NCBI RefSeq assembly: GCF_003369915.1
Contig: NC_046675.1
Span: 21,886,001 to 21,950,000, forward strand
Source: Drosophila miranda
Taxonomy: Eukaryota; Arthropoda; Insecta; Diptera; Drosophilidae
DNA: 64,000 nt
Reading direction: 5' to 3'
The notes under the pieces were generated by a model. It saw only the letters and a list, made by a program, of their open reading frames with translations. It made no database searches and had not been told where the DNA came from. This document shows, piece by piece, positions 58,941 through 64,000 of the stretch. A program made the position numbers and the translations under genes. The first letter of the stretch is position 1. Each line of letters opens with the position of its first letter.

Positions 58941-60892
58941 AGCTCCTACAGCCTTTTGGCGGTTTTCGTTACATATAATGAATATTACAGAAAAATGCAC
59001 ACCAATATTCAGTTACACCCCATTCTACAAACTTCAAGATCAAAGGGTTAATACAAGCCAACAGACAGACGGTCATGGATACATCAGCATGCACTAGGAA
59101 ACGCTATCACCGCTACAAAAGTTAATCGAATATTGGCGGTTAAAGACTCGGCATTCATACAGACATAGACGTACATAAGTCCGTCTACTCGGCGGTCCAC
59201 ATTAGGTTATTCCTATTTGCCGAATTCAATTAAAATTAAACCATTAAAAAACGAGCGTGAACGTTGTGCGTTGGAAAAGTTCACTGTAAAAAAAAACGTG
59301 GATTCTAATTGGACAAATATATGTTTTGTTAAAAATAGCAAGTGGCAACATTGGTTTAATAGGCAGCATTATCCAACGTTTCCAATTTATGTAAAAGTTA
59401 GAAAGTATTTGAGTGTTAGATAAATATTGATCGGCAATATTCCAATATTATATGAAAAGAACCGAACCTAAAACATTTGGAAGCGAAGCACACACAGACA
59501 CACACCCCTGCAGACGCTGGTGGCGCTAATGGCGGCAGCCTGTGGCAGCGGAATGACGAAACTCTGCTGCAGAGGAGACGAAAGGTTAGAGCAGGCGGAA
59601 CTGTGCCTAATCCGTACAGCGCAGACGCACCCATCTCTCCAGGATTCACAATTTGGAATTAGATCGTACTAATTGAACGAAAAAAAAAAGCACACACACG
59701 CTACATACATATGTATTCTAAGAAACCCTGTACTCTGCCCTTTTAGCACAAATAAAATACCATATATGTATAAATGATTTCAACTTAATTAAAAAAACTC
59801 ACGTGACAAGATTAAGCAAGTGCATTAACTAATAAACACAACGAGTGGCAAAAAGAAAGAACATGCGATAGGCTTTGGTGATAGCCACTCATCGATAGCC
59901 AGATTACCAGTCACAACAGAGTTGCATTTACAAGACAATTGTGTTCAGAAAGCTGTTGCACCCTTAGAGACATGACATTAGGCCAACAATATACATTTTA
60001 ACGAGGTGAGCAGCACAATTTGACGATTTTCCATTTATATTTTCATATATTACTAGATTTTAGAGACCACTTGGAATGCCTTTTCACGTGTCTGAAATTG
60101 TTTACTTTTAGGTTAATTATTCCACTTATAGCTGCTAAGTTTTCTGCGAAGAGAGAAATATCATGATTGATAATATGATGTTTTCCAGCACACACAGTCA
60201 GCCAGCCACCAAAATTGGTTCTTAAAATTGCAACAGTCAATAATCTCTGCAGCAGCGTTGCTCCCAGCTTACTGGACGTATATATATCTCTCGCTCTCAC
60301 TGCATGATTTACCGATAAGGCCGTCTCTGTTTTATAGCTAGTCTATTAGCCAAGTCTAATGTCATACAGCCAGAGCAGCGCCAAGAGGTGCGAAGACTGC
60401 AACGGGCACCACAATTTGGTGGCGCCGATTTAGATTTGAAACTATACAACTAACTTAAACTACAATTAAAAATTAGTCAACACAAACAATTTTAGGTCAG
60501 TTTTCCCAGTGTAGCCGTATATTGTAAAAATATCAATTAATACGAAAAAATACTAAAACTGAATAAAGCGTTTGGCTATTTTGTGGCGCGCATTGCTAGC
60601 AGAGCATAAAATTACAGAGAAACTGAATACTGATGATATTATAAAAGAGCTTGCCATAATGAACCCAAGAAAAGTAATATATTGAATGCGAGCGCTGTGA
60701 AACACTGATCCGACTCTTCTGTTTCCGCACAATTCTCGCTGGCCAACCTCTTCCCGTAGCTTCCGTGATCCCGATCATATAGAGGCGCCTGCTTCTCCAC
60801 CGAACGCAACAGCTTCACATTCGACTCGAGACAAAGCATCGCACTCAAAGTCAAACACTTTAAATCCAGCACAGAACGGAGAATCTCCCTCC
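58941..60892. other. spacer between duplicated BESS genes
   Basis: About 1.9 kb without a supported gene. A GC-rich patch at 59,500-59,640 stands out from AT-rich surroundings. ATCGAT occurs near 59,890. The left part may still belong to the duplicated unit, because its partner lies beyond the window end. Confidence 0.4.
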
Positions 60893-63800
60893 GCCTAGAG
60901 CATTTCCATGATGGAAACGAAAGTGAAAACAAATGAAAGTCGTGCAGGGGAATATATTAAAACGAGAGAGAACTCCTTTGACACGAAGGAGCTCAGCTAA
61001 AAGCAGTCGCTGCATTATATATATTCAGTCTATAGGTATTCTCTGCAGAACAAAACTCTACGGTTTTACAGCGTTTACAAGTTGATCAGCGCTCAGTGAT
61101 GGATTTCCTACATCATGTTTTGAGCGCTTATGCATACCTTACTAGGTCCCACTGCCTTCACACGAAAACGCTTCTTTTTGGTGCAATTGCAATGTTTACA
61201 ATGTTCACAACTTTTATTTAAATGAATGCAAAAAATCAAGGATTGAAAAGAAATTAGAATTTGATTTAACCAAAAATTGTCAGTTGATAGTTAATACACA
61301 CGTCATTTATACTGTATTGTACATACTCGAGTGTCCAAATAGACAGCCATGTATCTATGTATATAATTTCATAGCTCATTCGTGTGATTTATTTAATGGT
61401 TATCCGAATGTCAAGTATTGGAATCCGTTATACGAATAGAAAATTAAAAATTTTGTCATGCAAACTTTCAGTGTTCTTTTGGGATTATAAATGTATAGTA
61501 TTCAAATGTATTATCTCAAGCATGCGTCAAGGTTTATGCGGACTCTCGGATTCCCTTACATGCCCAAAATGTCGTCAACATCTTCCTTCAGCAAGCCCGA
61601 GAAGTCATCGGCTGCGATGGTACCAGCGCTCTCCATATACTCTTCTGAACCTTGGGTTCGACGCATTTCCTGCTCTTGCGGATCGGCTACCACATCAGCC
61701 ATGCTTTTTTGGGCGTTGGCCAACGGAAGGCTCCGTTTCAGGGAAAGGCCGGGCCCACCTGACAGGGGGAGCCGGTGGCCGGCTTGGGCTGCACGAGGCC
61801 TTTGAGAGCCAAGCCGGGCGGCGGGGGCTGCTCCTGGCTGGCGGATACGCTACCTGTCGACTTCCTCATCTTACTGTCGTGTGGGGCAGCGGTAGCTGCT
61901 GCTTGGCCAGCTATAGATCCGGGGACAGGTGCGACGGTCATGGAGTTGCGGGGCCGCTGGTAGTCCGGGACCATGCCCGGGTCGGGGCTCAGGCGACGCT
62001 TGACGTCATCCATGAGATTCGTCATGTTTGTGTTGCCGGGTTTCGGGCCCAAAGTCAACATGGGCTCGCAGACGCAGAATCTACTGGGCTTTCTGCGTAC
62101 CTTGAGGGGTCCGGACTTAGTGAGCAACACCTGTGCTGGGGTCGAGCCGAATGGGGTGATCATCGGGGAGGCGACCCCTGTGCGTGTGGCGGGTATGACT
62201 ACGGCTGAGCCTTTCCTGGATCTACCCATAGGAGCCGGGGAAACACGACTGACGCTGGCCCCCGAACAGTTGCTGGCGCTCTTCTTGCCCAGCTCCTCCG
62301 TGGGGCTATTAACACCGAGACTGACGATCGTGACCGCGCCGCTCGGCTTGGCGTTGCGCCCGATCTCCTTCTCCTTCGGAGACGCGACCAGGTTTACTCC
62401 TTTGCACTGTGTGGTGGCGCGCTGAATGGGGTAGCACGGTTGTGCAACTGGCACAGGAGCTGGGGTTTTGGCTCGAGCCACTGGGCGCAGAGTGTCCGTG
62501 ACGACAGGCAGAGGAGTGGGCTTTGAGATTGCGTCCGAGCGCTTGGCGGAACAAACCAGACTCACTAGCTCTCGCACCAGGAGCATCTCACCACCCGAGA
62601 CGTGCTCAAAGCCAGAAGGTGTATTAATGTTGAAGTGCTGCAGCTCCTCAGCCTTTGGGAAGTCAGTGGCGTCATCAAAGGTTTCCATTAAGGAATGGAA
62701 TACCTTTTTCTTGAAGTTTAACTTCTGGCGGGGATTCATTTCCGCCATCTGTGGGCGTACAATTTCTAAAAAGTGCTGATCAGTGAATATGTCCAGGCAC
62801 TCTGTCTGCATTTCTTTCTCGCCTCTGGAGTTTACGGTCACGACAGAGCTAGTTGTGGTGGTTCCCACTTCAGCTCCGACCGTGCTCGCCAATGGACTGG
62901 CAGTCACCTGGCTGCTGCTTGAGACTGTAGGCGTGGAGGGCACAACCAGGTTGGACGCCGTCATAGAGCTGGATGTAGAGGCAGGAGTTGCCTTGGCGAA
63001 TGGTTTTAAGATTGAAACTAAGCCTTGACTGCTTGGCTTTGGACTTGAGACTGGGATCTTGCCAGTTCTGCCCACGACGCTACCGCGACCCGAAATGGTA
63101 ATGCCTGGCTTGGACTGTGACGTAGCCGTAGTCGGAGCTACTCCTTTGGCACGAACGGTGCGATATGGGCAACGGCCGATGAGGCTGCCGCTGCCAGAGC
63201 CGCTCAACTCGTCGGTGCTGCATTCCATTGCCTCGAGGGGGTCCCTCGAATCAGAGGCGTACAAGTTCTTCTTGCGAATGGTCAAACGATTGACCTCGCC
63301 GGTCATCAGCTTTCCGGTCGCGCCAACAGTGGCTTGTGGTGGGGCTTCCTCGTTCACCGAACTGGGCTCCGACTCCTCTTCGTCCCAGCTGAAGTCCTTT
63401 GGTTCCTTGCTCCGTTTGCCATTCTCATTCTCCTCGGATTTCTTTTTTATTTTGGAAATGTTCGATGGCTTGTTCTCAGTTTTCTCCGATGGCTTCTTTT
63501 CATTAGCTGCCATTAGCTGCGGCTTGACTTCCCCTATTAAAGGCTTCATAGTCTTAAGAATCGTGCTCTCGCCGGTGATACTCGGATCTTTCTCTTATCG
63601 GGAGGGTAAGCGCTTTGTTCCGTTAGGCGTCGACGTTCATCCAGCGAGCGTACTCGTTGCGCAATACACTTCTCCACTGCAACATGTTAGGGCGAGGAAG
63701 AGATAGACATAGGTGTATATAATATTTTGTATATTCGTATATTTGGAAAGAGGTATAAGGCACGAGACGGTCGCCATAAAGATAGTGCTGTGGCAGGTGG

Positions 63801-64000
63801 CAGCATTTTCCTGATTGGTGCAGTAAAGGTTGGCAATCCCAGTGCCAAACACCCCCCTAATAATCGCAATTCGCGATCTTCTATAGTAAACCATTAATCA
63901 ACCTCAAATGCGCATAGCAACCTCTGATAGCCTTAAAATAGGGGTAGCCTGATCGTCAGCAAAACTGAACGCTATAGTCAAGTCGAAGAAGGTACTTTCA
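60893..64000. repeat. segmental duplication, copy B (runs off window)
   Basis: Direct repeat of 54,890-58,940. It lacks the copy A segment at 55,134-56,008, has a local 26-base replacement near 63,757-63,783, and continues past the window. Confidence 0.9.
61567..63549 (-). pseudogene. BESS-domain gene, copy B, C-terminus frameshifted
   Basis: Same gene as 56424-58517, nearly identical. The frame is open from 63549 to a premature stop at 61738 (603 aa), with the BESS domain intact. One G is missing from a G run at about 61,764-61,769 relative to copy A. This replaces the last roughly 70 residues, including the acidic DFSGLLKED tail, with a short unrelated end (CQVGPAFP). The lost tail is still readable in another frame down to about 61,567. 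It lacks the 30-bp repeat expansion and has a local change near 62,075-62,100 (three extra codons). It could still encode a shortened protein; alternatively this is a sequencing error in a homopolymer. Confidence 0.75.

Noticed and set aside
1..64000. CRISPR arrays, operons, ribosome-binding sites, riboswitches
   Set aside because: Not expected in an insect nuclear genome; the tandem repeats seen are microsatellites or coding minisatellites without spacer structure.

Overview
This is a Drosophila chromosome window. The gene models have short introns with GT/AG junctions, and the promoters carry fly core elements (Ohler motifs 1 and 6, DRE). Recognisable fly genes, in order, are agt (DNA alkyltransferase), the Sec11 signal peptidase gene twr, a PTRH2-type peptidyl-tRNA hydrolase, Taf1 and argininosuccinate synthase (Ass). 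A neuroparsin-like gene points outside the melanogaster subgroup, where I recall this hormone being lost. The obscura group is plausible but not proven.

1-14,000: compact housekeeping block. agt (+) converges with twr (-); twr is divergent from Ptrh2 (+); Ptrh2 converges with Taf1 (-). Taf1 fills 4,801-13,922 in 15 reconstructed exons. It has tandem bromodomains, two AT-hook segments in alternative-type exons, and a C-terminal tail with nine copies of a 9-residue repeat.

15,000-18,900: two tandem copies, both on the minus strand and both apparently intact (327 codons each), of a small noncanonical poly(A)/poly(U) polymerase-type nucleotidyltransferase. They flank a secreted 12-cysteine protein that matches the neuroparsin pattern. 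A 506-bp stretch of the two copies, introns included, is identical, while the gene ends differ; this suggests gene conversion.

19,100-22,200: a repeat-like block of uncertain class, a CTCF-like site, then Ass (+), which lacks about 24 residues of a normally conserved internal segment.

22,200-54,890: mostly gene-free DNA with microsatellites and G-rich tracts. It contains an R1-clade-like non-LTR retrotransposon (28,184-33,200) with a 12-bp target-site duplication and a broken ORF2, inserted next to the tail of an older relative. It also contains two head-to-head calaxin-type EF-hand genes (37,878-38,662 minus; 40,245-41,064 plus).

54,890-64,000: a direct segmental duplication of at least 3-4 kb. 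Each copy carries a single-exon BESS-domain gene on the minus strand. Copy A (697 aa) has an acidic Ser/Glu repeat expansion. Copy B has lost that expansion and carries a one-base deletion that truncates the C-terminus. Copy A also contains about 870 bp of repeat-rich DNA absent from copy B.

All exon boundaries were read by eye from splice signals, phase and family similarity; no database search was possible.
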